23,372 bases of DNA. Source: JAAXTT01 sp964530215 (GTDB taxonomy: Bacteria; Bacillota; Desulfotomaculia; Desulfotomaculales; Desulfocucumaceae). The notes beneath the pieces are model-generated. The model was not told the DNA's origin and searched no databases. It saw only the letters and a list, made by a program, of their open reading frames with translations. Of this stretch, positions 7,579 through 14,725 are shown piece after piece. The stretch is taken from NCBI GenBank assembly GCA_964530215.1, contig CAZHAJ010000014.1:1-23372 (forward strand), written 5' to 3'. The translations under genes and the position numbers were made by a program. How positions within the stretch are numbered: position 1 is the stretch's first letter; each line of letters starts with the position of its first letter.

Positions 7579-9999
7579 CTAAGATCTTAACTCAACGCCA
7601 AACTCTTTTTCCAAGGCTTCTGCTACAGACTTTAATGTCTGATTTATTTCTTGATCGGTAAGGGTTCTGTCTTGGGCACCAAAGCTAAGGGAAAAAGCTA
7701 TGCTTTGATGACCCTCTTTTACTTGCTTGCCTCGATATACATCAAATACATTTACCTCTTTCAGATATTGACCGCCGGTCTTTTTAATTATTTCTACAAT
7801 GTCCTGAACAGCTAGGTCATTACTTGCAACTAAAGCCAAATCCCTTTCTATGCCTGGGTATTTGGGGAGGGGACTATACTTAATAGGCTGTCCCGCTGCT
7901 TCCAACAGAACACTGAGATCCACCTCCAATGCAACTACATCTTTAGGCAAATGATAATTTTCGATAACATCGGGATGAAGCTGCCCCAAAACTCCGGCGG
8001 CTTTATCCTTAATTATTATTTTAGCAGCTTTACCCGGATGAAATGTTGCGTTTTCTGTCTCACGGACAAATGAATAATTCACTAGCGATATCTTTTTAAA
8101 TAATATCTCCATTATACCTTTGAGATAATAAAAATCAAAAGCTTTGCCCGGACTGTTCCACCCCGATACAGTACCTCCCATAGCTGCAATTGACAAAATG
8201 GGTTTTTCCTCGGAAAGTTGCTGTAGTTTTGAGGATAAAAATACTTTGCCCAATTCAAAGACAGCTAAATCAACTTCTCGCCTGTTTGCATTTCTAGATA
8301 AAGTTTCTAATAGCCCCGGTAACAAAACTGTCCTCATTACAGATTGATCTTCACTTAAAGGATTCTGTACTTGAATAAGTGACGCCAAAGGACTGTCCTT
8401 GGATATCTGCATCTTTTGGACAAAGGAAGGATTGGTAAAGCTGTAAGTTACAATTTCATAAAGACCCAGAGAAGACAGACAATCTTTTACCGTTGCTTCT
8501 AAGGCTTGTGCCTCTGTTCTGTTGCCGTAAGTAGACGAACCGCAAGGTAGGGTGTTGGGAATTTTATCATACCCATATATCCTTGCAACTTCCTCAATTA
8601 AATCTTCCTCAATGGACACATCAGCTCGATGTCCGGGAACCGAAACTAACAACTGCTCACCATTATCATTAACCCGAAACTGCAGACGAGTTAATATATC
8701 CACAACTTCTTCACGAGGCACTTCTACGCCCAGCACATAGTTAAGTCTTTTGGGGCGTAATATAACGGTTTGTTTAATCTTATCACCTGGATAATTGTCA
8801 ACAGTTCCAGCCTTAACCTCTCCGGCACCGATCTCCAGTAAAAGGGTTGCAGCCCTATGGGCTGCTCTCTCACAGGAAGTAATGTCTATCCCCTTCTCAA
8901 AACGCGATGAGGATTCGGACCGCAGTCCCAAAGTTTTGGAGGTTCTTCTTATACTTATGGGATCAAAATATGCTGACTCCAATAAAACTCTATTAGTGGT
9001 TTCGGTAACTTCAGTATCCAAACCTCCCATTACACCTGCCACCGCCACAGCTCCACCGGGATCTGCGATAACAAGCATATCCTCAGAGAGCTTCCTGTCA
9101 CAACCATCTAAAGAAATCAAGTTTTCTTCGGACTTTGCCCGTCTGACAATTAGTTTTCCTTCCACCAGTTTATCATAATCAAATGCATGAAGCGGTTGAC
9201 CCATCTCTAACATCACATAATTAGTAATGTCCACGATATTACTAATGGGCCGAATACCTGCAGCCCTTAGTCTATCCTGCATCCAACCAGGTGAAGGGCA
9301 GACCTTCACATTTGTAAAGAGCTTCGCTGTATATCTCTTACAAAGATCGGCATCCACTATATCAACGCTCACATCTGTAATATCATCAAAGTTCTCTGAA
9401 CTTATTATCTCGGGCATCTTCAGCTCTTGCTTTAGCAATACTGCAACTTCTCTGGCTACCCCCACCATAGATAGACAGTCACCTCTGTTAGGGGTTAATT
9501 CCAAATCAAAAATAACATCATCTAATCCCAAAGCATTTATTATATCAAGACCCAACGGAAGTTGAGAATCCAAAATCATAATACCCTGGGCCTGTTCAGG
9601 AGACATGATACTGGGGTCTAAACCCAATTCCTGACCGGAACAAAGCATACCTCTGGATTCCACACCTCTTAATTTAGTCTTTTTTATTACCAGATCCCCA
9701 GCAAGCTTTGCACCTTCCAAAGCTACCGGCACAACATCACCGGTTTTAATATTTGTGGCACCGGTTACTATCTGCACAATATTTTCTTCACCGGTTGATA
9801 CCTGACAAATTACCAGTTTATCTGCGTTTGGATGAGGAGAAATATCGGTGATTTTCCCGGTGCAGACCTTTATTATCCCTTCACCTGGCCTATGAATCCC
9901 CTCTACTGCCAAACCTGAGAGAGTCAGCTTCTCAGCCAATTCTTCAGGTGAAACATTTATATCCACGTACTCCCGCAGCCATTTAAGAGAAACCCGCAT
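7579..9999 (-). CDS. pheT: Phenylalanine--tRNA ligase, beta subunit
   Basis: This is the beta chain of the alpha2beta2 synthetase that charges tRNA-Phe; it carries the editing and tRNA-binding modules. The 806-residue length is normal for the bacterial protein. The order is canonical: N-terminal helix region MRVSLKWLREYVDI, an EMAP-like OB fold (about 40-150, ITDISPHPNADKLVICQV), the B3/B4 editing region with DLELTPNRGDCLSMVGVARE, B5 with RPKRLNYVLGVEVPREEV, a catalytic-like core (FTNPSFVQKM...NPLSEDQSVMRTVLLPGLL), and a C-terminal FDX-ACB domain (YPGIERDLALV to the end). The start is the ATG at 9999, behind AGGAGGAG. It follows pheS by 30 bases and is regulated through the Phe T-box. No anomaly was seen. 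Confidence 0.97.
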   Translation of the reverse strand: MRVSLKWLREYVDINVSPEELAEKLTLSGLAVEGIHRPGEGIIKVCTGKITDISPHPNADKLVICQVSTGEENIVQIVTGATNIKTGDVVPVALEGAKLAGDLVIKKTKLRGVESRGMLCSGQELGLDPSIMSPEQAQGIMILDSQLPLGLDIINALGLDDVIFDLELTPNRGDCLSMVGVAREVAVLLKQELKMPEIISSENFDDITDVSVDIVDADLCKRYTAKLFTNVKVCPSPGWMQDRLRAAGIRPISNIVDITNYVMLEMGQPLHAFDYDKLVEGKLIVRRAKSEENLISLDGCDRKLSEDMLVIADPGGAVAVAGVMGGLDTEVTETTNRVLLESAYFDPISIRRTSKTLGLRSESSSRFEKGIDITSCERAAHRAATLLLEIGAGEVKAGTVDNYPGDKIKQTVILRPKRLNYVLGVEVPREEVVDILTRLQFRVNDNGEQLLVSVPGHRADVSIEEDLIEEVARIYGYDKIPNTLPCGSSTYGNRTEAQALEATVKDCLSSLGLYEIVTYSFTNPSFVQKMQISKDSPLASLIQVQNPLSEDQSVMRTVLLPGLLETLSRNANRREVDLAVFELGKVFLSSKLQQLSEEKPILSIAAMGGTVSGWNSPGKAFDFYYLKGIMEILFKKISLVNYSFVRETENATFHPGKAAKIIIKDKAAGVLGQLHPDVIENYHLPKDVVALEVDLSVLLEAAGQPIKYSPLPKYPGIERDLALVASNDLAVQDIVEIIKKTGGQYLKEVNVFDVYRGKQVKEGHQSIAFSLSFGAQDRTLTDQEINQTLKSVAEALEKEFGVELRS

Positions 10000-10029
10000 T
10001 ACGGCAACTCCTCCTGAAAAAATTATATT

Positions 10030-11052
10030 TTAAAACTGTTTAAGAAAACGTTTATCGTTATCAAATAATACTCTGAGGTCATCTATTCCATACTTTAGCA
10101 TAGCGATGCGCTCCACACCCATACCAAAGGCAAAGCCGGTAACTTCCTCGGAGTTATAGCCCGACATTTCCAAAACTCTGGGATGCACCATTCCACATCC
10201 TAATATTTCTAGCCATCCACTGTGAGAGCAAGTTCTGCAGCCGATACCCCCACAAATTACGCAGGAGATATCTACCTCTGCACTGGGTTCAGTAAACGGG
10301 AAATAGCTAGGTCTGAACCTGGTTTTAGTCTCTGCACCAAAAATTTCTTCAGCAAAGATTTGCAACACCCCTCGCAAATCGGACATAGTGATTCTGCGAT
10401 CGATGGCCAATCCTTCTATTTGGTGAAACATTGGAGAATGGGTAGCATCGTCATCACGTCGGTAAACTTTGCCGGGAGCTATTATTTTTATCGGTACCGA
10501 CGGTGCCGCTTTCTCCATAGTTCTTACCTGCACCGGTGATGTGTGGGTTCTTAGCAGCACTTCCGGCGATATAAAGAAAGTATCCTGCATATCTCTGGCG
10601 GGATGATCTTTAGGCAAATTCAATGCCTCAAAATTATAATAATCCGATTCCACCTCTGGGCCTTGGGCAATACTAAAACCCAAACCTAAAAAAACATCCT
10701 CGATTTGGCGGGTAACCAACGTAATGGGATGAAGCCTTCCCACCTCAAAGGCACTTCCCGGCATTGTTATATCCAGCTTATCTGCATCTAACTGTTGCTT
10801 TTTAAGGTGTTCTTTAATTGCAGCAATTCTGTTATTAAGCTGAAATTCTATTTTATCCCTGACCTCATTGGCTATTTGTCCTATCCTGGGTCTTTCAGTC
10901 GGCTGCAGGGACCCCATTCCCCTTAAGACCCCTGTTAGATTCCCTTTTTTTCCCAGGTAGCGCACCCTTATATCGTTAAGCTCATCCAGATTCTTGGCGC
11001 TGGTCACCTCTTCCAATGCCTTTGCCTGCATTTCATATAATTCATGTTCCAA
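10030..11052 (-). CDS. pheS: Phenylalanine--tRNA ligase, alpha subunit
   Basis: This is the catalytic alpha chain of Phe-tRNA synthetase, a class II enzyme. It has 340 residues, the usual length. Translation starts at TTG (11052), five bases after GGGGTGAG; the first ATG-like position is out of frame and the coiled-coil N-terminus (IRVRYLGKKGNLTGVL) would be lost with later starts. The N-terminal coiled coil spans about 1-90. Motif 2 is seen as VYRRDDDATHSPMFHQIEGL and motif 3 as FAFGMGVERIAMLKYGIDDL. Between them is a four-cysteine insert, CVICGGIGCRTCSHSGW, which is common in Firmicutes PheS and probably structural. pheT follows after 30 bases. Expression is controlled by the T-box leader directly upstream. 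Confidence 0.97.
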   Translation of the reverse strand: MEHELYEMQAKALEEVTSAKNLDELNDIRVRYLGKKGNLTGVLRGMGSLQPTERPRIGQIANEVRDKIEFQLNNRIAAIKEHLKKQQLDADKLDITMPGSAFEVGRLHPITLVTRQIEDVFLGLGFSIAQGPEVESDYYNFEALNLPKDHPARDMQDTFFISPEVLLRTHTSPVQVRTMEKAAPSVPIKIIAPGKVYRRDDDATHSPMFHQIEGLAIDRRITMSDLRGVLQIFAEEIFGAETKTRFRPSYFPFTEPSAEVDISCVICGGIGCRTCSHSGWLEILGCGMVHPRVLEMSGYNSEEVTGFAFGMGVERIAMLKYGIDDLRVLFDNDKRFLKQF

Positions 11053-11083
11053 CTTTTCTCACCCCGGTTAACTTATAATAAAT

Positions 11084-11376
11084 AAAAAAACCATCCCTCA
11101 TAGGGACGATGTCTCGCGGTACCACCCTGATTGTTTAATTCTAAACCCCTCAGTTGAATGCAACATTTACATTCACTCCTTGTAACGGCAGGACACAACC
11201 GGCTACACCTACAGTGCAATATCCTCCACCTTCAGCTGCAGTTCAGGGGTGAATTCACGGATCGCTGTCCAATGAAAAGGCTTTCAGTCACGACCTTTCC
11301 TCCCTGAAAAGAGCTAATCCCCTACTAATCCCCGTCATAACATTTTTCGATTTAATTAATGTATTACCATTTTTTT
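11084..11376 (-). promoter_or_regulatory. T-box leader (tRNA-Phe responsive) of pheST
   Basis: T-box RNAs bind uncharged tRNA and switch between terminator and antiterminator. On the minus strand the antiterminator box AGGGTGGTACCGCG lies at 11115-11128. It is followed by a terminator hairpin (ATCGTCCC paired with GGGATGGT, then seven Ts, about 11084-11112). Stem I begins near 11335 (GACGGGGATTAG). The likely specifier triplet is TTC at 11253-11251, in the context GAA-TTC-ACC. That predicts tRNA-Phe, which agrees with the downstream genes. Confidence 0.93.
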
Positions 11377-11382
11377 ATATAG

Positions 11383-11411
11383 AATGTATGCATTTACCGA
11401 GCCCGTTGCAA
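11383..11411 (-). promoter_or_regulatory. Candidate promoter for the pheST leader
   Basis: On the minus strand TTGCAA (11411-11406) is separated by 17 bases from TACATT (11388-11383). A start near 11376 would give a T-box leader of normal length. Each hexamer matches sigma-A consensus at four positions, so the call is tentative. A stronger promoter lies further upstream at 11493-11521. Confidence 0.4.
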
Positions 11412-11423
11412 CGAATAGCCTCC

Positions 11424-11486
11424 AAAAAAATTCGGCGGTTAATAACACTTAACCACAACCTTTCCCACTTTTTTTGGGACCTTTCG
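11424..11486 (-). ncRNA. Candidate short structured RNA upstream of the pheS T-box
   Basis: Downstream of an extended -10 promoter, the minus strand has two stem-loops. TCCCA/TGGGA encloses a seven-base A-rich loop (about 11465-11481). GTGGTTAA/TTAACCGC has loop GTGTTA (11435-11456). CGAA and then seven Ts follow (11430-11424). This looks like a transcript of about 60 nt ending at a weak intrinsic terminator, or an extra attenuator upstream of pheST. I do not recognise an RNA family. A 16-codon ORF in the same stretch has no ribosome binding site. Confidence 0.35.
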
Positions 11487-11492
11487 CATTTA

Positions 11493-11521
11493 ATTATATC
11501 ACATGAAAAAAATCAAAACAA
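11493..11521 (-). promoter_or_regulatory. Extended -10 promoter between the rRNA methyltransferase gene and pheS
   Basis: On the minus strand TGATATAAT (TATAAT at 11498-11493 with an extended TG) lies 17 bases after TTGTTT (11521-11516). Predicted start is near 11486. This is a better match to sigma-A consensus than the nearer pheS candidate. Confidence 0.55.
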
Positions 11522-11554
11522 GAAACTTTGCTGACCCTGATTAGCATCCTGTCA

Positions 11555-12373
11555 TTAATTCTTATTCCCCAGCGATATTTGGAAAAGCATTATGGAAGCT
11601 GCCACAGCAACATTTAGGGATTCGACATTGCCGGCCATTGGCACAGTTACCTTTTTATGTGGTAGCATATAAAAGTCTGTTGACGCACCTTCTGCTTCAC
11701 TTCCCACCAGCAAAACCGACGGGCTTTTCAAATCGACAGAGTTTAGCAGAGATCCTCCCCTGGGAACTCCCATTAACAACTGCCACTCATCATCAAACAG
11801 CCGAATGGGTAAATCTTTTATCAAAATGTTGTTAATAACGGGAAGGTGAAAAATGGAACCCATGGTGGCCCTAAGGGCTTTATCATTATATATATCCACT
11901 GTTCCGGACATTAATATAACACCCTTTGCCCCGAATGCATGGGCGCTTCGTATAATGGTTCCTAAGTTTCCGGGATCAGCTACACCATCAACCAGTACTA
12001 TAATAGGGCTCTTTATCATTTCTCTGTCATTAACATGAAAAACTTCTTCAATGGTCCATTCCTTCATTTCACAAACAGCCATTACCCCTTGGGGAGCTTC
12101 GGTGGACGCAAGATAATTAATTATACTTTTCTCCACTGAAATCATTCTTGCTCCCTGTTCACCGGCCCAAGACAATAATCTCTGGCCTCGTTCCGAATCT
12201 ATAAGTTCAAGAGAGTATATCAAGCTATCTATTAAGCCCTGCGTTCTTAGTGCCTCTTCTACAAAACGAACCCCTTCCACTAGAAACTTTTTCTCGGACT
12301 CCCTAAACTTTCTCTTCTTTAGCTTTTGATAGTACTTAATCATGGGATTTTGCATACTTTGTATAGGTTTCAT
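11555..12373 (-). CDS. SpoU/TrmH-family 23S rRNA 2'-O-methyltransferase (YsgA/RlmP-like)
   Basis: This SPOUT methyltransferase has 272 residues. It transfers a methyl group from S-adenosylmethionine to a ribose in RNA. The N-terminal substrate-binding domain (about 1-110) opens with QNPMIKYYQKLKKRKFRESE and FLVEGVRFVEEAL. The three SPOUT motifs are VDGVADPGNLGTIIRSA (motif 1), VLLVGSEAEG (motif 2) and VPMAGNVESLNVAVAASIML (motif 3), which form the trefoil knot. The position directly upstream of pheS matches ysgA in Bacillus, whose product is known as the 23S Gm2553 enzyme RlmP; assigning that site here is inference. The start is the ATG at 12373 with a modest GGATGTGA ribosome binding site. 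The other possibility is RlmB-like specificity. Confidence 0.88.
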   Translation of the reverse strand: MKPIQSMQNPMIKYYQKLKKRKFRESEKKFLVEGVRFVEEALRTQGLIDSLIYSLELIDSERGQRLLSWAGEQGARMISVEKSIINYLASTEAPQGVMAVCEMKEWTIEEVFHVNDREMIKSPIIVLVDGVADPGNLGTIIRSAHAFGAKGVILMSGTVDIYNDKALRATMGSIFHLPVINNILIKDLPIRLFDDEWQLLMGVPRGGSLLNSVDLKSPSVLLVGSEAEGASTDFYMLPHKKVTVPMAGNVESLNVAVAASIMLFQISLGNKN

Positions 12374-12429
12374 GCAATCACATCCAATTAATATGCTTTG
12401 TGCCAGCTAAATATCATGACGATATAAGA

Positions 12430-12462
12430 ATCGAAAAGCATGGCTCGCAAGCCATGCTTTTC
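12430..12462 (-). terminator. Rho-independent terminator after rplT
   Basis: A near-perfect inverted repeat, AAAAGCATGGC / GCCATGCTTTT with a six-base loop, lies 23 bases past the rplT stop. T-rich sequence (TTTTCGATTCTT) follows on the minus strand. It separates the infC operon from the methyltransferase gene. Confidence 0.82.
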
Positions 12463-12483
12463 TTATGTTAGTATCAATAATGA

Positions 12484-12837
12484 CTAGTTTCTTGACTTTG
12501 CCATTTCAACAAGCTGGACAAAAGCCTTGTTATCGTTAACCGCCATATCCGCCAACAATTTCCGGTTAATATTTACCCCGGCATCCCTTAATCCTGCCAT
12601 AAACCTGCTGTACGAAATTCCGTTCATTCTTGCAGCTGCATTAATTCGTGCAATCCAAAGCTTTCTGAATTCCCTCTTTTTATTCCTTCTATCCCTATAA
12701 GCATAAGACAATGACTTCAGCAATTGGGTTTTGGCCACCCTATACAGCTTGCTTTTTGCACCTCTGTATCCCTTTGCCAGTTTTAAAACTTTCCTATGCC
12801 TATTACGTGAAACCACACTGCTTTTAGCCCGTGGCAT
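12484..12837 (-). CDS. rplT: 50S ribosomal protein L20
   Basis: L20 binds 23S rRNA early in large-subunit assembly and, in Firmicutes, represses its own operon by binding the leader. The length of 117 residues is typical. It opens MPRAKSSVVSRNRHRKVLKL and carries the L20 signature YRDRRNKKREFRKLWIARIN followed by NGISYSRFMAGLRDAG. The very basic N-terminal extension is expected. The start is the ATG at 12837, behind AAGGAGGAG. It follows rpmI by 38 bases and is the last gene of infC-rpmI-rplT, ending at a strong hairpin. The feedback role is inferred from the leader described upstream of infC. Confidence 0.98.
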   Translation of the reverse strand: MPRAKSSVVSRNRHRKVLKLAKGYRGAKSKLYRVAKTQLLKSLSYAYRDRRNKKREFRKLWIARINAAARMNGISYSRFMAGLRDAGVNINRKLLADMAVNDNKAFVQLVEMAKSRN

Positions 12838-12875
12838 AATGTCTCCTCCTTACTCTACAAGTTAAATTGCATATT

Positions 12876-13070
12876 TTAATAGGGCAACATTTTTTCCAGT
12901 ACCCGCTGATCTGTAATATGAACAATAGTTGATTTTCTTAATTCTCTTTTTCGCTTAGCTGATTTTTTTCCCAAAATATGACGGTGGAAAGAATGAGAGC
13001 CTTTAAACTTGCCGGTCCCTGTCTTTTTGAATCTTTTTGCTGCTCCACGATGTGATTTAATCTTGGGCAT
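12876..13070 (-). CDS. rpmI: 50S ribosomal protein L35
   Basis: This is a small basic large-subunit protein of 64 residues, MPKIKSHRGAAKRFKKTGTG at the start and VLEKMLPY at the end, the standard L35 form. The ATG at 13070 is preferred: AGAGGGG lies eight bases upstream. An in-frame TTG two codons earlier (13076) sits only two bases from that site. It begins 15 bases after the infC stop and is followed by rplT, so the three genes form the usual infC-rpmI-rplT operon under the L20 leader. Confidence 0.97.
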   Translation of the reverse strand: MPKIKSHRGAAKRFKKTGTGKFKGSHSFHRHILGKKSAKRKRELRKSTIVHITDQRVLEKMLPY

Positions 13071-13085
13071 TTGCAAATCCCCTCT

Positions 13086-13607
13086 CTAGTCTTGTTTGTC
13101 CTGCATAGGCGAAATAATCATAATCATATTTTTGCCTTCCAATTTCGGTTGTCTTTCAACGACACCGACTTCCTTTATCTCTTCAGCCAGCCTAACCAGA
13201 AGGTTTTTACCCAGCTGAGTATGTACTATCTCCCGGCCACGGAAAATAATAGATGCTTTCACCTTATCGCCTTCTTTAAGAAAGCGCTCAGCATTTTTTG
13301 CCTTGACCAGAAAATCATGGTCTTCAATGTTGGGTCTCATCTTAATCTCTTTTACTTCAATTACCTTTTGTTTTTTCCTGGCTTCTTTTTCTTTTTTGCT
13401 TTGTTCATATTTATATTTCCCAAAATCCATTATCCGGCATACCGGCGGCTTTGCCTGAGGTGCTATTTCAACTAAATCCAGATTTTTTTCCTCAGCAAGC
13501 TTTAAAGCATCTCGGACCGACATTATTCCCAGTTGGCCGCCTTCAGTATCAACAACCCTTATTTCCCGGACACGGATTTCTTCATTAATACGAAAATCTT
13601 TGGAAAT
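13086..13607 (-). CDS. infC: Translation initiation factor IF-3, probable ATT start
   Basis: IF-3 binds the 30S subunit, prevents subunit joining and discriminates against non-standard start codons. The preferred start is ATT at 13607 (173 or 174 residues), because the perfect ribosome binding site GGGAGGTGAT ends about five bases before it and the product begins (M)SKDFRINEEIRVREIRVV, the normal IF-3 N-terminus. An in-frame ATG at 13622 exists, but it overlaps the ribosome binding site and has only T-rich sequence before it. IF-3N spans about 5-75 and contains a DALKLAEEKNLDLVEIAP segment. The linker is KKEKEARKKQKVIEVKEIKM. IF-3C continues with RPNIEDHDFLVKAKNAERFL and ends in PKLEGKNMIMIISPM. 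AUU starts in infC are known elsewhere and support autoregulation. Confidence 0.95.
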   Translation of the reverse strand: MSKDFRINEEIRVREIRVVDTEGGQLGIMSVRDALKLAEEKNLDLVEIAPQAKPPVCRIMDFGKYKYEQSKKEKEARKKQKVIEVKEIKMRPNIEDHDFLVKAKNAERFLKEGDKVKASIIFRGREIVHTQLGKNLLVRLAEEIKEVGVVERQPKLEGKNMIMIISPMQDKQD

Positions 13608-13627
13608 GTTATCACCTCCCATAAAAA

Positions 13628-13763
13628 TAAAAAAACGGGTGTAACCACCCGCTGCCAGACAAAAGAATTATGAATAATAATGAGCGTCTCTTGTCTATAA
13701 CTGACCGGACCAGCTGTATCGCTGCCCGGTGAGAAGCGGACGGCTTCTACTTTAGATTAAACC
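13628..13763 (-). promoter_or_regulatory. L20-type ribosomal protein leader of infC-rpmI-rplT
   Basis: The minus-strand leader contains the features of the Firmicutes L20 leader. GTAGAAGCCGTCCGCTTCTC is a hairpin arm pair near 13730-13752, followed by ACCGGGCAGCG and CAGCTGGTCCGG. A distal AGACAAGAG and a complementary CTTTTGTCT lie further on. An intrinsic terminator CGGGTG/CACCCG plus seven Ts is at 13629-13650. In Bacillus, L20 binding promotes premature termination. Recognition is by eye and by genomic position. Confidence 0.85.
13629..13650 (-). terminator. Leader terminator upstream of infC
   Basis: On the minus strand CGGGTG-GTTA-CACCCG is followed by TTTTTTT, eight bases before the IF-3 ribosome binding region. 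It is the regulated attenuator of the L20 leader, not an operon end. Confidence 0.85.
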
Positions 13764-13769
13764 AATATG

Positions 13770-13798
13770 ATATTAGCATACATTATTAAACCAGTCAA
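13770..13798 (-). promoter_or_regulatory. Promoter of infC-rpmI-rplT
   Basis: On the minus strand TTGACT (13798-13793) is separated by 17 bases from TAATAT (13775-13770), with an extended -10 TGC. Predicted start is near 13763. It sits right after the terminator-like hairpin of the preceding gene. Confidence 0.75.
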
Positions 13799-13800
13799 GA

Positions 13801-13829
13801 GAAAAAGCTGCAATTCAATATTCCTGCAG
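13801..13829 (-). terminator. Probable terminator after the chemoreceptor gene
   Basis: On the minus strand CTGCA/TGCAG closes a loop of about 12 bases and is followed by CTTTTTCTCTT. The stem is short, but the position, between the chemoreceptor stop and the infC promoter, fits the end of the thrS operon. Confidence 0.5.
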
Positions 13830-13856
13830 AAACAAAAATTTATGCTGCTACTGGTT

Positions 13857-14708
13857 TTATGATTCATTAATCAGCTCTTCAGATAGGTTTCGAAGTTCAC
13901 TCGTGATTTCATTTAACTTATCAATGTCATCTGTAATATCCTGGGATGACGAAGCTTGCTCCTCTGTAACTGCGGAAATTTCTGAAACCTGAATCGATAA
14001 TTGATCAATATGACCTTTAATCACAGAGATTATTTCTTTGATATCTTTTATTGAACTATTTGTTCGATTTGCAAGCTTGCGGATCTCATCCGCCACAACA
14101 CCGAAACCTCTGCCCTGATCGCCGGCTCTGGCTGCTTCTATTGCGGCATTCAATCCCAACAGATGAGTTTGAGATGAAATATCATTAATTAATTGCAAAA
14201 TACTGTCTGTGTTGGCAACATCTTTTGATATTTCTTGGGTATTTACATTAATATTTTGTACCGTTGCAGCCAATTGTTCAGCTGCTGCCGATAAGTTTGC
14301 AGCATAAGAAAAAATATGCTCCACTGCGTGCACCATTTTTTCCGACATATTATTTACTTTGGCAACACGGGTTGTTGGCAGCCAGACACCTAGTGTCCCC
14401 ACAATATCTCCCGCCTCATTTCTGATGGGGGTAACTCTTCCCATATAAGGAACACCATAGGTTTCCGGACCTGCCATGGCCACAACCTGCTGCTTATCTT
14501 CAAGGCAACGACCGCTCAAAGCCCCGGAAACAATGGGGTCGCCAGGTTTTATATTATGATCCAGCTGATTTCCCTTTGCATACCATACAAATTGCTCGGT
14601 ATCTGTAATGGTTACCGCATACTCATCACCAATAGCCTCTTTTAGCAAAGGAGCCAGCTCAACAACCTTTTGCAAATAACCATCATCTAAAGAAAACAAA
14701 TATCCCAC
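13857..14708 (-). CDS. Soluble methyl-accepting chemotaxis protein
   Basis: This is a cytoplasmic chemoreceptor of 283 residues with no membrane segment and no HAMP domain. The N-terminal 115 residues form a PAS/Cache-like sensory region (YAVTITDTEQFVWYAKGNQL, then PIRNEAGDIVGTLGVWLPTT) that I cannot assign to a ligand. The C-terminal half is the MCP signalling coiled coil. Its hairpin tip, LNAAIEAARAGDQGRGF, is near residues 185-201 and VVADEIRKLANRT follows; this is the region that contacts CheA and CheW. Size and architecture recall Bacillus YfmS. The start is unsure: GTG at 14708 lies against GGGAG, and TTG at 14699 has better spacing. It is 17 bases behind the pilin-like gene, in a tail of the thrS operon. 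No cheA or cheW is in the window. Confidence 0.87.
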   Translation of the reverse strand: MGYLFSLDDGYLQKVVELAPLLKEAIGDEYAVTITDTEQFVWYAKGNQLDHNIKPGDPIVSGALSGRCLEDKQQVVAMAGPETYGVPYMGRVTPIRNEAGDIVGTLGVWLPTTRVAKVNNMSEKMVHAVEHIFSYAANLSAAAEQLAATVQNINVNTQEISKDVANTDSILQLINDISSQTHLLGLNAAIEAARAGDQGRGFGVVADEIRKLANRTNSSIKDIKEIISVIKGHIDQLSIQVSEISAVTEEQASSSQDITDDIDKLNEITSELRNLSEELINES

Positions 14709-14725
14709 TCTCCCTAAACTAATTA

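Noticed and set aside
11441..11491. 16-codon ORF (MRKVPKKVGKVVVKCY) on the minus strand near the candidate short RNA
   Set aside because: It has no ribosome binding site, lies almost on the predicted transcription start, and contains no Phe codon that would make a leader peptide plausible.
13071..13475. 134-residue plus-strand ORF opposite infC
   Set aside because: It is antisense to conserved IF-3 coding sequence, Phe-rich as expected from the complement of Lys codons, and without signals.
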